A stretch of 64,000 nucleotides of DNA from Nonlabens sp. (GCF_018401815.1 NZ_JAGYKG010000003.1:248001-312000), one strand, 5' to 3'. Counted from the stretch's first letter, positions 20,152-30,048 are shown. Notes: generated from the sequence alone by a model not told the origin. Numbers and translations are program-made.

Positions 20152-22983
20152 TTAGCTAAGCTCCTTCTTCAAGAACCTAGCCGTATGACTCGTTTTATGC
20201 TTTGCAACTTGTTCTGGGGTTCCTTTGGCAACTATAGTTCCTCCGCCACGCCCACCTTCTGGGCCTACGTCTATTATATAGTCGGCTATTTTGATAACGT
20301 CCATATGGTGTTCAATGACCAGAACGGTATTTCCTTTATCTACTAGCTGATTCAAGACATCCATAAGCACTCGTACATCTTCAAAATGAAGTCCAGTGGT
20401 AGGTTCATCTAATATATAGAATGTATTTCCAGTATCTCTTTTAGAAAGTTCGCTGGCTAGTTTGATGCGTTGTGCTTCTCCCCCAGAAAGTGTGGTAGAT
20501 TGTTGTCCTAAAGTAATATAACCCAGTCCAACGTCTTTAATGGTTTTGAGTTTCCGATAAATCTTTGGGATCGCTTCAAAGAAATCTGTAGCTTCATTGA
20601 TGGTCATGTTGAGGACATCGCTTATGGATTTTCCTTTATAACGTATCTCTAGCGTTTCTCTGTTGAATCGTTTCCCTTGACAGGTTTCACAAGTCACATA
20701 AACATCAGGTAGAAAATTCATTTCTATAACTCTAAGTCCGCCACCTTTACAAGTTTCACAACGCCCACCGGTAACATTAAAACTAAAGCGACCTGGCTTA
20801 TAGCCTCGTATCAATGCTTCAGGGGTTTTGGCAAAAAGGGATCTAATCTCGTCAAAAGTTTTGGTATAAGTGGCGGGATTGGATCTGGGCGTTCTACCTA
20901 TAGGACTTTGATTGATATCTATGACTTTATCACAATTGTCCAGTCCTTTGATGCTTTTATACGGCATGGGGATCTTTACTCCATTAAAGAAATGCGCATT
21001 CATAATAGGGTAGAGCGTCTCGTTGATTAAAGTAGATTTACCACTTCCAGAAACCCCTGTAATTCCTATCATTTGTCCTAAGGGAAGGTCTATAGAAACG
21101 TCTTTTAAATTGTTTCCCGTACAGCCTTTTAAGGATATGTACATTCCATTTCCTTTACGACGTGTCTTAGGAACTGCAATTCCTCTTTTACCGTTCAGGT
21201 ATTGAGCGGTAAGTGTATCGTGTTTTAATAGTTCTTCGGGTGTACCTTCACTAATGATTTCACCACCGTATTTTCCAGCTCGAGGTCCGATATCGATGAC
21301 GTGATCTGCGCGCAGTATCATGTCTTTATCGTGCTCTACAACAATGACAGAATTACCGGTATCCCGCAAAGAGATAAGTGAGTTGATCAGTTTTTCATTG
21401 TCTCTTTGGTGCAAGCCTATACTTGGCTCATCCAGTATATACAGCACGCCCACGAGTTGCGAGCCTATTTGTGTGGCAAGTCGTATGCGCTGTGCTTCAC
21501 CACCAGACAGCGATGGAGCACTTCGGTTGATAGATAAATAATCCAAACCTACATCCAGTAAGAACTGTAATCGTTCTCTTATTTCTTTTAATAACTCTGT
21601 AGCTATTTGTTCTTGCTTTCGCGAAAGCGTCGCGTTTAACTGATCAAACCAGTCTACCAGCGCTACGATGTCCATATTGGCTAGTTCCGCAATATTTTTT
21701 TCGTTGACAAGGAAATAAAGCGACTCTTTGCGCAATCTCGACCCCTCACAATCTGAACAGGTGACGTTATCCATAAATTCTTTTGCCCAACGTTGAAGAC
21801 TGGTACTGTCGTTATTCTTATAGGTTTGCTCTATAAAAACGGCCAATCCCTCAAAGTCTATTTTGTAATTGCGTTTAACACCTAGGTTCTTACTGTCCAA
21901 CTCCAAGCTTTCTTTACCTCCGTACAAAATCATTTCAATAGCTGCGTCAGGAACTTTTTCTAAGGCATCTGTCAGTTTAAAATCAAACTTTTGTGCGATC
22001 AATTCCAGTTGCTGATAAATCCAATTTTTCTTATTGTCAGGATAAGGTGCCAGACCACCTTTGGCAATTGAAAGACTGCGGTCAGGAATGATTTTGTTTT
22101 CGTTGACTTGGTACAAGGATCCTATACCATTACACTTAGGACAAGCCCCTTTAGGGCTGTTAAAGGAGAAGTTATTAGGTTCTGGTTCAGGATAGGAGAT
22201 TCCGGTTTCTGGGCACATTAACGTACGAGAGAAAAAACGACCCTCTTTCTCACCCTGAGGAACAATCATCGTGATGTCGTTACCGTGATACATAGCCGTT
22301 TTTATAGACTCATCCAGTCTTTTGATATCTTGTTCAGTACCGCCTACTTCTAACCTGTCGATGACGATTTCAATGTCGTGGACCTTGTAGCGATCTAGCT
22401 TCATACCTTTCATAAGGTCTAGAATCACGTTATCCACACGTACTTTAATAAAACCTTGTTTGGCAATTTGTTCAAAGAGCTCTCGGTAATGACCTTTTCT
22501 GCCACGTATCACAGGCGCCAAAATAGTGATGCGCTGACCCTCGTATTCTTCAATAATAAGATCGCGTATTTGCTCATCACTATAGCTTACCATTTTCTTA
22601 CCCGTGTTGTAAGAATAGGCATCGCTGGCACGGGCGTAAAGCAACCTTAGAAAATCATAAATCTCTGTAATAGTTCCTACGGTACTCCGCGGACTCTTAC
22701 TCGTAGTTTTTTGCTCTATGGCAATCACAGGAGAAAGTCCGTCTATTTTATCCACATCTGGACGCTCCATCCCGCCTAGGAACTGTCGGGCATAAGCACT
22801 AAATGTTTCAATATAGCGACGTTGCCCTTCAGCATAAATGGTATCAAAAGCAAGTGATGATTTACCAGAGCCAGAAAGACCCGTAATAACGACCAGTTGT
22901 TCTCGGGGTATGTTTACATCAATGTTCTTAAGATTATGAACACGTGCGCCTTTTACCTCGATGATTTCGTCAGAATATGCCAT
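20152..22983 (-). CDS. uvrA: excinuclease ABC subunit A
   Basis: This 943-aa cytosolic DNA-damage sensor of nucleotide excision repair has two ABC modules. The first Walker A is [13 protein letters not shown] (about 35-47), with zinc-finger CPKC and CSDC motifs and signature [13 protein letters not shown]. The second module has [11 protein letters not shown], the zinc finger CETC...CETC, and signature [13 protein letters not shown] before [12 protein letters not shown]. The length is typical. One palindrome copy sits inside the gene, coding TLSRK. The 3' end is duplicated at 18150-18555. uvrB and uvrC are not in the window. Confidence 0.98.
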   Translation of the reverse strand: MAYSDEIIEVKGARVHNLKNIDVNIPREQLVVITGLSGSGKSSLAFDTIYAEGQRRYIETFSAYARQFLGGMERPDVDKIDGLSPVIAIEQKTTSKSPRSTVGTITEIYDFLRLLYARASDAYSYNTGKKMVSYSDEQIRDLIIEEYEGQRITILAPVIRGRKGHYRELFEQIAKQGFIKVRVDNVILDLMKGMKLDRYKVHDIEIVIDRLEVGGTEQDIKRLDESIKTAMYHGNDITMIVPQGEKEGRFFSRTLMCPETGISYPEPEPNNFSFNSPKGACPKCNGIGSLYQVNENKIIPDRSLSIAKGGLAPYPDNKKNWIYQQLELIAQKFDFKLTDALEKVPDAAIEMILYGGKESLELDSKNLGVKRNYKIDFEGLAVFIEQTYKNNDSTSLQRWAKEFMDNVTCSDCEGSRLRKESLYFLVNEKNIAELANMDIVALVDWFDQLNATLSRKQEQIATELLKEIRERLQFLLDVGLDYLSINRSAPSLSGGEAQRIRLATQIGSQLVGVLYILDEPSIGLHQRDNEKLINSLISLRDTGNSVIVVEHDKDMILRADHVIDIGPRAGKYGGEIISEGTPEELLKHDTLTAQYLNGKRGIAVPKTRRKGNGMYISLKGCTGNNLKDVSIDLPLGQMIGITGVSGSGKSTLINETLYPIMNAHFFNGVKIPMPYKSIKGLDNCDKVIDINQSPIGRTPRSNPATYTKTFDEIRSLFAKTPEALIRGYKPGRFSFNVTGGRCETCKGGGLRVIEMNFLPDVYVTCETCQGKRFNRETLEIRYKGKSISDVLNMTINEATDFFEAIPKIYRKLKTIKDVGLGYITLGQQSTTLSGGEAQRIKLASELSKRDTGNTFYILDEPTTGLHFEDVRVLMDVLNQLVDKGNTVLVIEHHMDVIKIADYIIDVGPEGGRGGGTIVAKGTPEQVAKHKTSHTARFLKKELS
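21615..21628. repeat. GCTTTCGCGAAAGC palindrome, copy 4 (in uvrA)
   Basis: Perfect 14-bp palindrome in the uvrA coding region, read on the minus strand as L-S-R-K. This is the same frame as the copies in ndh and in the gene at 24630. Confidence 0.9.
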
Positions 22984-23093
22984 AGTTTTTTACAAGAGCG
23001 CGAAGTTACCTATTTAAGCACTATATTTTATTTAAAGCTACCTTAAAATCTAGTAGAGCGTTTTGGAATGTAACAGCAAAATAACACCCATCT

Positions 23094-23116
23094 CTTGTCG
23101 AAGTAAGAACAATGGG
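23094..23116. repeat. 23-bp direct repeat, left side of array A
   Basis: CTTGTCGAAGTAAGAACAAT followed by GGG is repeated exactly at 23799-23821. The pair brackets array A and resembles the common CTTGTCGAAGT-type intergenic repeat of Bacteroidetes. Confidence 0.8.
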
Positions 23117-23127
23117 GCTTGCTGGAA

Positions 23128-23704
23128 TCAGTCTCGGTTTTGAGTCTCAGTCTCAGTCTCAGTTTTCAGTAGGTAGTAGGCAGGTTGATTTGCGAGCAAG
23201 CTCACCAATTGGAGTAGGCAGTAGTCTATAATTGTAGCTTTTGAAATTATTTTCCTCACTTGATGCGGAATCAGTCTCAGTCTCAGTTTTCAGTAGGCAG
23301 GTTGCATTCCAGTAGGCAGTGGGCAGTATGCTATAATTGTAGCTTTGGAAATTATTTTCCGCACTTGATGCAGAATCAGTCTCAGTCTCAGTTTTCAGTA
23401 GGCAGGTTGCATTCCAGTAGGCAGTGGGCAGTATGCTATAATTGTAGCTTTTGAAATTATTTTCCTCACTTGATGCGGAATCAGTCTCAGTCTCAGTTTT
23501 TAGTAGGCAGGTTGATTTGTGAGCAAGCTCAGCAATTGGAGTAGGCAGTAGGCTATAATTGTAGCTTTTGAAATTATTTTCCTCACTTGATGCAGAATCA
23601 GTCTCAGTCTCAGTTTTCAGTAGGCAGGTTCCATTCCATTAGGCAGTGGGCAGTAGTCTATAATTGTAGCTTTTGAAATTATTTTCTGCACTTGATGCGG
23701 AATC
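23128..23704 (-). repeat. repeat array A (five units of 105/117 bp)
   Basis: Five head-to-tail units, ending at 23272, 23377, 23482, 23599 and 23704, each carry a 45-bp core with the hairpin CCGCA-TCAAG-TGCGG and AAGCTACAATTATA, then CTGCCTACT and ACTGAGACTGAGACT words. Long units (117 bp) include CCAATTGGTGAGCTTGCTCG; short units (105 bp) have TACTGGAATGCAACC instead. Order on the plus strand is long, short, short, long, short. The sequence is the reverse complement of array B at 38.4 kb. The gap between uvrA and 23972 holds no gene I can support. Confidence 0.92.
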
Positions 23705-23798
23705 CTTTGCATTTCCCGAGAGTTTTTTGACTAGGCTTTCCCTTCTCACATCCCACCAGTGCAACGAAAGGAATGCATCATGTCCGCCCTGTGCTGAG

Positions 23799-23821
23799 CT
23801 TGTCGAAGTAAGAACAATGGG
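23799..23821. repeat. 23-bp direct repeat, right side of array A
   Basis: Exact second copy of the 23-mer at 23094-23116, preceded here by GTGCTGAG. Confidence 0.8.
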
Positions 23822-23931
23822 TGTTTGCGCCTGATTACAAAACCTATGGGAACAAGCTCCTATGTTCAACTTCAAAATCAAATGATAACCAACTTATTTT
23901 TTTCATAAATAACAAGCTTACTTATCTAAAA

Positions 23932-23968
23932 GTAAAGTATATTTGTCTTAATAATAAAAATACTTTAC
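23932..23968 (+). promoter_or_regulatory. promoter with inverted-repeat operator for the XRE pair
   Basis: A TATATTTG -7 box (23938-23945) is overlapped by GTAAAGTA (23932-23939) and followed by its complement TACTTTAC (23961-23968), just before the ATG at 23972. This arrangement fits repression by the XRE regulator encoded second in the pair. Confidence 0.5.
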
Positions 23969-23971
23969 GTT

Positions 23972-24424
23972 ATGAGATCTAATTTTTTAAAGAATTTCTG
24001 TGAATTTGAAAAGAAAGGCGGCACTTTTCCCCTTATTTCTTATCAGTTGAAATGGATCGGATGGGCAATTGCCATCTCTGCAGTAGCAGCACTGATATCA
24101 GTTAAAATTTTGGACAGTTCACAAGCAGCATTTTATAAGCAGTTATTCATGCATGCCCTATTGATAGGTTTATTTATGATCGTGATTACTAAAGACAAAG
24201 ATGAAGACGAGCGCATTAATGAGTTGCGCTATCGCGCCTTTTCCTTTGCTTTTGTATTGGGCACGGCGATGGTATTGCTCATGCCGCTTGCAGCTATGGT
24301 TTTAGATGCTCTCGCGGGTAGATTGCCTCTAGAATGGGAACAAGATCAAAGCATCTTTTTTATCATGTCTTCGTTCTTGTTTTATTACTTGATGTATTTC
24401 CAGATTTTTAAAAGGCAGCTGTAA
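23972..24424 (+). CDS. small membrane protein paired with XRE regulator
   Basis: A 150-aa protein with four predicted TM helices (about 26-46, 56-70, 88-112 and 128-145). It has no enzymatic motif. Such proteins are often encoded directly ahead of a 65-70-aa XRE regulator, and its stop overlaps that ATG by one base. The role is unknown. Confidence 0.75.
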   Translation: MRSNFLKNFCEFEKKGGTFPLISYQLKWIGWAIAISAVAALISVKILDSSQAAFYKQLFMHALLIGLFMIVITKDKDEDERINELRYRAFSFAFVLGTAMVLLMPLAAMVLDALAGRLPLEWEQDQSIFFIMSSFLFYYLMYFQIFKRQL

Positions 24425-24624
24425 TGAAAAATACGGTAAACGTGCAGCGCGCCATCCACAAAATGACGCAAGCAGACCTGTCTGAGGCCATTGGCGTCTC
24501 TAGACAAACCATTAATTCTATTGAAAAAAATAGATACGTTCCTTCTACGCTACTGGCTTTAAAAATTGCGCGTTTATTTAAAGTTGCAGTAGAGGATATT
24601 TTTGAGTTGGACGAAAAAGAGTAA
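24424..24624 (+). CDS. XRE-family helix-turn-helix regulator (66 aa)
   Basis: A compact DNA-binding protein consisting almost entirely of one HTH_3 domain: TQADLSEAIGVSRQTINSIE (about 15-34), then PSTLLALKIARLFKVAVEDIF. It resembles the YgzD/Cro-like small regulators. It is translated by one-base overlap from the preceding membrane-protein gene, and an inverted repeat over the operon promoter is its probable operator (inference). Confidence 0.92.
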   Translation: MKNTVNVQRAIHKMTQADLSEAIGVSRQTINSIEKNRYVPSTLLALKIARLFKVAVEDIFELDEKE

Positions 24625-24629
24625 CGGGA

Positions 24630-25337
24630 TTAAGGAATTACCTTTAAATCTGTAACTGGAACTTCTATTCCGAATAGGCTGCGCTTTCGCGAAAGCGGAA
24701 ATCCTCCAGCGGTCATCTCCCAATTGGACCATGTTACTTCTATTCCATCTAACGGAATAATACGCACCCACATTTTAAAGGCAATGGGCTGGTAATTCTC
24801 ATCTACTTCCCATAGGTAACTGTCTCCTGGGGTAGTGCCTCCAGAATGGTAGGTTACCAATAGTTTTTGCTTGCCATTTTCTTCAACCAGTTCTCTAGTA
24901 GTTCCTATATCAAATATTTTATGAGGCGCCACCACCCAAAAACTATCATTATTAAAATGAAATGCCGCATCGTCTATAGCTGCCTGTTGTTCTTCTCCTT
25001 CTAGTCGTTTTCCATTTTTAAAAGCAAAACTTATTTCAGGGTACTGCGTTTGGTAGAGAACGCGATAATCCTCCCAGTAGACAGCTACCATATTTTGTTG
25101 GAGTTTCCATTCATACCTATGATCACCTCTAAAGGTCCAGTGAATTTCCTTAGCTTCAGTAAACTCTTTGTGATGAATGGCGTCTAATAGTTTAAAAGCC
25201 ATCTCATCTGCTGGGGTACCCGGAATTCCTTTTGGAATATCGTCGTTATATACCAGTTTTAAAACTATAAAGGTGACAAGAAGGAACGCCACAAAAGCTA
25301 AAATACCTTTTAATAAATAACGAAATGTCTTTTTCAA
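24630..25337 (-). CDS. hypothetical single-pass membrane protein
   Basis: A 235-aa protein with an N-terminal TM or signal-anchor (YLLKGILAFVAFLLVTFIVL, about 7-26) and a large extracytoplasmic part rich in W/Y (WTFRGDHRYEW, SFWVVAPHKIF). I do not recognise a named domain. Near its C-terminus (FPLSRKRS) the coding sequence contains a full copy of the 16-bp palindrome. Convergent with the XRE gene, 5 bp between stops. Confidence 0.7.
   Translation of the reverse strand: MKKTFRYLLKGILAFVAFLLVTFIVLKLVYNDDIPKGIPGTPADEMAFKLLDAIHHKEFTEAKEIHWTFRGDHRYEWKLQQNMVAVYWEDYRVLYQTQYPEISFAFKNGKRLEGEEQQAAIDDAAFHFNNDSFWVVAPHKIFDIGTTRELVEENGKQKLLVTYHSGGTTPGDSYLWEVDENYQPIAFKMWVRIIPLDGIEVTWSNWEMTAGGFPLSRKRSLFGIEVPVTDLKVIP
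24682..24697. repeat. CGCTTTCGCGAAAGCG palindrome, copy 5
   Basis: Perfect 16-bp copy inside the hypothetical gene, read on the minus strand as P-L-S-R-K-R without frame disturbance. Confidence 0.9.
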
Positions 25338-25510
25338 CTGTTTAGGATTAGTAGATGATAGGCAAAGATAACCTTTAGGAGGAACATGGCATATTCCAAA
25401 TAGAGTGGGATCAACTACCTATCTATTCCATAAATATACCACTACCCATGAATGCCGCACTGCAGCCGTCTAAAAATGAACTGCTTGGGAAGCAGCAGTT
25501 GGCGCAAAAA

Positions 25511-25544
25511 ATAAATCCCTTAAACGTTTAGATGTTTAGGGATT
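25511..25544 (-). terminator. terminator of ppa
   Basis: AATCCCTTAAAC pairs with GTTTAGGGATT (one bulged T). On the minus strand the stem is followed by TATTTTTTG, fitting Rho-independent termination of ppa. The rest of 25338-25568 shows nothing recognisable. Confidence 0.75.
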
Positions 25545-25568
25545 GTATAAAGGAGTAAAGCTGCGGTA

Positions 25569-26108
25569 TTACTTGGTTCCAAACTTTTCTTGGTAATCAA
25601 TAATGGATTGATTTACAATTTTTAGCGCTTTTTCACGACCTTGAAATTCTTCCACCTCTACCGTTTTGTTTTCTAGTTTTTTATAATCTTGGAAGAAATT
25701 ACGCATTTCTTTTTTCCAAAATTCTGGCAGTTCGCTTACGTCATTAAAATGAGCTACAGACATATCGTTTGCGGCAACAGCAATGATTTTGTCATCCATT
25801 TCTCCACCGTCTAGCATCTGCATGACCCCTATTACTTTTGCTTTAACAAGACACATTGGTACGATCTCAATTTGAGAAAGAACTAAGATGTCCAACGGGT
25901 CATTATCATCACAATAGGTTTGCGGAATAAAACCATAATTAGTGGGATAATACATGGAAGAGTAGATCACACGATCTAAGATAAGCATTCCAGATTCTTT
26001 GTCCAGCTCGTATTTTGCTCTGGTGTTTTTTGGGATCTCTATAATTCCTATTACATGTCCTGGTGCATCTGCTCCATAACTTACGTCGTGCCAAGCGTGT
26101 TTCGTCAT
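25569..26108 (-). CDS. ppa: inorganic pyrophosphatase
   Basis: A 179-aa family I soluble pyrophosphatase that hydrolyses PPi to phosphate and pulls biosynthetic reactions forward. The signature [14 protein letters not shown] contains the metal-binding aspartates, with further active-site parts [12 protein letters not shown] and [12 protein letters not shown]. The length is typical of bacterial enzymes. It is a single-gene unit with its own terminator; a palindrome copy lies upstream. Confidence 0.97.
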   Translation of the reverse strand: MTKHAWHDVSYGADAPGHVIGIIEIPKNTRAKYELDKESGMLILDRVIYSSMYYPTNYGFIPQTYCDDNDPLDILVLSQIEIVPMCLVKAKVIGVMQMLDGGEMDDKIIAVAANDMSVAHFNDVSELPEFWKKEMRNFFQDYKKLENKTVEVEEFQGREKALKIVNQSIIDYQEKFGTK

Positions 26109-26150
26109 TGTATTGTTTTTTTAAACGGCTGCAAAAATAGGAGGTATTGA

Positions 26151-26164
26151 GCTTTCGCGAAAGC
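26151..26164. repeat. GCTTTCGCGAAAGC palindrome, copy 6
   Basis: Perfect 14-bp intergenic copy, 42 bp upstream of the ppa start in the divergent ppa/VWA gap. Confidence 0.9.
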
Positions 26165-26312
26165 GAAATAGCATTAACTTACGGCAAATGCCTAACTTAT
26201 TTATTTGGTCTCAAGTTACGATAAGGGTTGCGACACCTCTTTTAAGCATAAACCCATGTTAAATGCGTGTTAGAACTCTTCATGTTCCCTTTTTGTCAAT
26301 TATTTTTAAACT

Positions 26313-27467
26313 ATGGCACAAGAAAGAGTAGGTTTTAAGTTTGAGTTGTATACTGCAGAGGAGAAGGATCCTTTTAACAAGCTTTTTGATATTTTTAAAG
26401 AATTGATCACGCATACCTCTGGAGACTTTGATGAGGCTATAGATTGGTTGCGAGAATTAGATAAAGAATACAAGCTTACCACGGCAGCCTATACGATCGA
26501 AGACTTTATCGAGGACTTGAAAGCGCGTGGTTATATTCAAGAGGAGTTGGATCCAAATGACGAGAGTCAAGAAACTGGAGAAGAAGGGGATGGGGATCGA
26601 CCAGGACGTTTTTCCATAACTGCCAAAACAGAACAGTTGCTACGCAAACATGCACTGGACCAAATTTTTGGGAACATGCGTAAGGGCGCTAGTGGCAATC
26701 ATAAAACAGGAAAATTAGGTCAGGGAGATGAGCACAGCGGTGATTACCGACCTTATAGATTTGGTGATGGATTGGATCGCATTTCCATGACTGAGAGCCT
26801 GCGCAACGCTCATATCAATCATGGGATGGGCAATTTTAACCTGACTGAAGAGGATCTCGTAGTAGAAGATTCTCAGTTTAAAGCACAAATGAGTACGGTA
26901 TTGATGATCGATATTTCTCATTCCATGATTCTTTATGGAGAAGATCGCATCACTCCAGCAAAAAAAGTAGCCATGGCTCTGGCAGAGTTAATTACTACTC
27001 GGTATCCAAAGGACACTTTAGACATCATTGTTTTTGGTAATGATTCTTGGCCCATTAAAATAGCCGATCTTCCTTACCTTAAGGTAGGTCCTTATCATAC
27101 CAACACTGTGGCAGGATTACAACTAGCTATGGACATCTTGAGAAGAAAGCGCAATACCAACAAACAGATCTTTATGATTACAGACGGCAAGCCTAGTTGC
27201 TTGCGATTAAAAGATGGTACCTATTATAAAAATTCCAACGGTCTGGACGAATACATTGTCGAGAAATGCTATACCATGGCCGCACAAGCGAGAAGGTTGC
27301 ATATTCCTATTACCACCTTTATGATTGCAAACGACCCTTACTTGCAACGTTTTATTGATCAGTTTACAGAAGCTAATCAAGGAAAAGCATTTTTTACAGG
27401 ACTGCAAGGACTGGGCGAGATGATCTTTAGTGATTATGAAGCGAATAGAAAAAAACGTCTCAAGTAA
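26313..27467 (+). CDS. VWA domain protein
   Basis: A 384-aa protein whose C-terminal half is a von Willebrand A domain: VLMIDISHSM (MIDAS DxSxS, about 197-206), and downstream TNTVAGLQLAM and MITDGKPS. The N-terminal half is acidic and helical. It resembles the BatA/CoxE/magnesium-chelatase D-like VWA proteins that partner MoxR-type AAA ATPases, but no such ATPase lies beside it here. No signal peptide, so probably cytosolic. Confidence 0.87.
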   Translation: MAQERVGFKFELYTAEEKDPFNKLFDIFKELITHTSGDFDEAIDWLRELDKEYKLTTAAYTIEDFIEDLKARGYIQEELDPNDESQETGEEGDGDRPGRFSITAKTEQLLRKHALDQIFGNMRKGASGNHKTGKLGQGDEHSGDYRPYRFGDGLDRISMTESLRNAHINHGMGNFNLTEEDLVVEDSQFKAQMSTVLMIDISHSMILYGEDRITPAKKVAMALAELITTRYPKDTLDIIVFGNDSWPIKIADLPYLKVGPYHTNTVAGLQLAMDILRRKRNTNKQIFMITDGKPSCLRLKDGTYYKNSNGLDEYIVEKCYTMAAQARRLHIPITTFMIANDPYLQRFIDQFTEANQGKAFFTGLQGLGEMIFSDYEANRKKRLK

Positions 27468-27935
27468 TCCCTTATAGTAAAAGCTGCAGTAATTGGTAAA
27501 TCTATAGGCACCATCAGAGTAAGCTGAGGTTGCATAATAGATGCCAAAAGGGTCTTTTAAATACCTTTACTGTTGAGGTCCAACCCAGTGTCTTTCTTTA
27601 GAAAAAATCATTCCCCTTGTTACCTCTAATACGTACAGCATCTCTGATCGCCGCATCCTGTTATGATTCAGCAGCACAATTTATGACGCCGTATAGCTCC
27701 ATTAGCTGGATTAAAATTACTCCATCCCGCACCAGTTTCGGTACAAAAGGGTAAGTTGATAGTTGTCCATATCCAACCTGATAAAAAGTCAAATCGATTC
27801 CTATGATTTAACGGTGTGGGATTTTAATTTAGAATGTGCTACTCTTCACTAAGAATACTTCATCACAGGGATTTTTGTAAAGTGCGACTAGTTAGTTCTC
27901 TTTTAAGAAAAGGAAGATTTGTAAAAGCATTTTTA
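27468..27935. other. gene-free stretch, possibly decayed
   Basis: About 470 bp with no supportable open frame, repeat or terminator. On the minus strand short broken stretches read like old coding sequence but contain several stops; I cannot identify a parent gene. Confidence 0.4.
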
Positions 27936-27943
27936 TATATTTG
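27936..27943 (+). promoter_or_regulatory. putative -7 box of the barrel gene
   Basis: TATATTTG, 26 nt before the ATG at 27970. A TTTG at 27918-27921 lies only 14 nt upstream, shorter than the usual 19-21 nt spacing. Confidence 0.4.
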
Positions 27944-27969
27944 AGCTTCTTATTTAAAAACAAAAAAAA

Positions 27970-28560
27970 ATGAAAACAATCTATCTTTCTTTAGTTGCTT
28001 TGCTTGTAGCAACCCTTACAGCCACTGCCCAAGACCTTTCTTACGGAGTTATAGGTGGGGTGAATTTTTCTAAAATCGACAACTTAGGAGGTACTGGTTC
28101 TGAAGCTAACAGGTTGGGATTCCATATAGGAGGAGTCGCCGAATTGGCATTTGCTGAAAAATGGTCTTATGAGGCTAGTTTGCTGTATTCAGTTGAGGGA
28201 GAAGAATTTGATAATGCTGCAGGAACAACAACAGAGGTAAAATTGCAATACATCAATGTACCGCTACAATTCAAATACTATGCGTATAAGAATTTTAGTA
28301 TTCACTTTGGTCCACAAATAGGTTTTTTACTTAAAGGAGAACAAGCTGCAGGTGATGGGGATGCTGTAGAGATAGCGGATACGGTCAATACTAATTTTGC
28401 TGGTACGGCAGGATTTGGGTATGATTTAAAAAAATACAACCTGTATCTTAAAGGAACGCTAACCTATGGTTTTTCTGATATCATAGACAACGAAACTGAC
28501 GGAATTAACAGGACTCAGCTTCCTGGAACCGTTCACTTATCAGTAGGTTATAAGTTCTAA
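27970..28560 (+). CDS. outer-membrane beta-barrel protein (PorT-like)
   Basis: A 196-aa protein with a signal peptide (1-20, ending ATAQ) and alternating amphipathic strands ending in the typical C-terminal VHLSVGYKF. It matches small eight-stranded outer-membrane barrels common in Bacteroidetes (beta-barrel domain / PorT family). The function is not known. It is a single gene with a very strong terminator behind it. Confidence 0.87.
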   Translation: MKTIYLSLVALLVATLTATAQDLSYGVIGGVNFSKIDNLGGTGSEANRLGFHIGGVAELAFAEKWSYEASLLYSVEGEEFDNAAGTTTEVKLQYINVPLQFKYYAYKNFSIHFGPQIGFLLKGEQAAGDGDAVEIADTVNTNFAGTAGFGYDLKKYNLYLKGTLTYGFSDIIDNETDGINRTQLPGTVHLSVGYKF

Positions 28561-28583
28561 GAAGAAGATGAACAGGTGGTGTT

Positions 28584-28615
28584 AAAAAAATGCGGCCAAA
28601 GGCCGCATTTTTTTT
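28584..28615. terminator. bidirectional terminator
   Basis: AAAAAAATGCGGCC, then an AAA loop, then GGCCGCATTTTTTT: a 14-bp perfect stem with A and T tails. It serves the barrel gene on the plus strand and the sigma/membrane gene pair on the minus strand. Confidence 0.92.
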
Positions 28616-28635
28616 GCTCCGTCACGAGCTCTTTT

Positions 28636-29277
28636 TTAAATTTCCATCCTCTTCAATTCGTTGTAATTGCGTTGCAATTTGCGCAGTAAAATACCATAGA
28701 TCAATTGATAGATCAAATACATCACCACACAAATTATCAAGAACACGATAAAGGAAGCCCCTAATGCCATTAGGTAAAAGGCTGTTTCATGTCCTGCCAT
28801 TTCAGGACTCGCTAGGAGTTCGGTAACCTTAGGGTCATTAGGAATCACTAAAACGGTAGCTATCATTCCTACCAACATCATATAGGTTAAGTTGTACCAA
28901 ATGTACCATTTCATCGTGCGTCGGGTCTTTAGAATCTTATTCATAAGACTGCTAGTAGGTTGCGAAATAGAGATGTGCTTATAATTGGAATAAAATACAT
29001 AGATAAACGTGATAATCACTACATAATGAAAAATCATTGAACCGTAATAAAAAGGGGCTCCCATCATTTCAATCGTATGGTTTTCTTGATTTGCTAAATG
29101 GGATACAAGACCCAAAACAATAAACACAACAAATTCAATCATCGCGATGATCAACAGCCATTTGACTATTCCTGAGGATGTTCTCGCTAGCAATCCAGTG
29201 AGTTGTTCTTTAGTAAAACGAGGCGAGTTATCAGTTTGTGACTGCCAGTTTTGTTTTAATATATCTAGTTGATCCAT
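28636..29277 (-). CDS. membrane protein, probable partner of the ECF sigma factor
   Basis: A 213-aa protein with a short cytosolic N-terminus (MDQLDILKQNWQ) and four predicted TM helices (about 38-58, 80-101, 127-146 and 165-195). It starts 4 bp after the sigma-factor stop on the same strand. The position suggests an anti-sigma or sensing role; no zinc-binding anti-sigma motif (HxxxCxxC) is visible, so this rests on context. Confidence 0.7.
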   Translation of the reverse strand: MDQLDILKQNWQSQTDNSPRFTKEQLTGLLARTSSGIVKWLLIIAMIEFVVFIVLGLVSHLANQENHTIEMMGAPFYYGSMIFHYVVIITFIYVFYSNYKHISISQPTSSLMNKILKTRRTMKWYIWYNLTYMMLVGMIATVLVIPNDPKVTELLASPEMAGHETAFYLMALGASFIVFLIICVVMYLIYQLIYGILLRKLQRNYNELKRMEI

Positions 29278-29281
29278 GATT

Positions 29282-29776
29282 TTATGGATTTATAATGTTA
29301 GTTAATTTTGTTTTGATCCTGTTCATCTTCACTCTTGCATTTACTTCAGAGATCCCCATGGTTTCAGCTATTTCTCTGTAATTTTTATCCTCTAGATATA
29401 GAAAAACCAATGCTTTTTCTATATCGTTCAATTGTTTTACCGCTCCGTAAAGCAACGTCAGCTGCTCCATTTGTTCGTCCTCCTCGTTTTGGTCTTCTAT
29501 TTTAAATTGTACCGACTCATAATCTTGAGTTGTTACCCTTCTCGTAGATTTGCGATAAAGGGTTATTGCGGTATTTAAGGCTACTCGATACATCCAAGTA
29601 CTGAATTTTGAGTCCCCTCTAAATTTGGGGTAAGCACGCCATAATTGTACGGTTACTTCTTGAAAAAGATCCTTGTGTGCATGCTGGTCATTTGTATACA
29701 GCCGGCATATTTTATGCACTATATTCTGATTCTCATCCAGTTGTTTGATAAATTCTTCTTCGAGTTGCTTACTCAC
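29282..29776 (-). CDS. ECF RNA polymerase sigma factor
   Basis: A 164-aa sigma-70 family factor with only regions 2 and 4. Region 2 includes DLFQEVTVQLWRAYPKFRGD and FSTWMYRVALNTAI; region 4 includes LEDKNYREIAETMGISEVNA (helix-turn-helix). The start codon is GTG at 29776. It is co-transcribed with the membrane protein that follows and diverges from ndh. The stimulus and regulon cannot be read from the window. Confidence 0.93.
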   Translation of the reverse strand: MSKQLEEEFIKQLDENQNIVHKICRLYTNDQHAHKDLFQEVTVQLWRAYPKFRGDSKFSTWMYRVALNTAITLYRKSTRRVTTQDYESVQFKIEDQNEEDEQMEQLTLLYGAVKQLNDIEKALVFLYLEDKNYREIAETMGISEVNARVKMNRIKTKLTNIINP

Positions 29777-30025
29777 GTGGTGACGGTATGGTTGTTTGAT
29801 AAGTCATTTCTTTTTTAGAAATGTTACACTTCGGTAATAGGATCCCTTTTTTAATCTGTTATAGCTGTAGAGCTACTGAAGGTTCCTCCACAAATATAGG
29901 GCCCAAAGTCGTATAGAGGCGTTAATTACTGCACCATTACCATCCAAAAATATAATGAAAAGACCAATTTCTTTGCTTCTTTAAGAAAAGATGCTGCTTC
30001 GTTCGTTCCCCCACCTCTTTAAATT

Positions 30026-30033
30026 TATCTTTG
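30026..30033 (+). promoter_or_regulatory. putative -7 box (TATCTTTG) of ndh
   Basis: TATCTTTG fits TAnnTTTG and ends 15 nt before the ATG at 30049. It covers the in-frame TTG at 30031, which argues that the ATG is the true start. Confidence 0.5.
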
Positions 30034-30048
30034 GTAAAATATAGAATC

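Noticed and set aside
23128..23704. Possible CRISPR array
   Set aside because: The intervening sequences are themselves repeated in two fixed types, not unique spacers, and there are no cas genes.
27468..27935. Decayed gene on the minus strand
   Set aside because: Short suggestive stretches exist, but they have multiple stops and no identifiable parent; noted only as a gene-free stretch.
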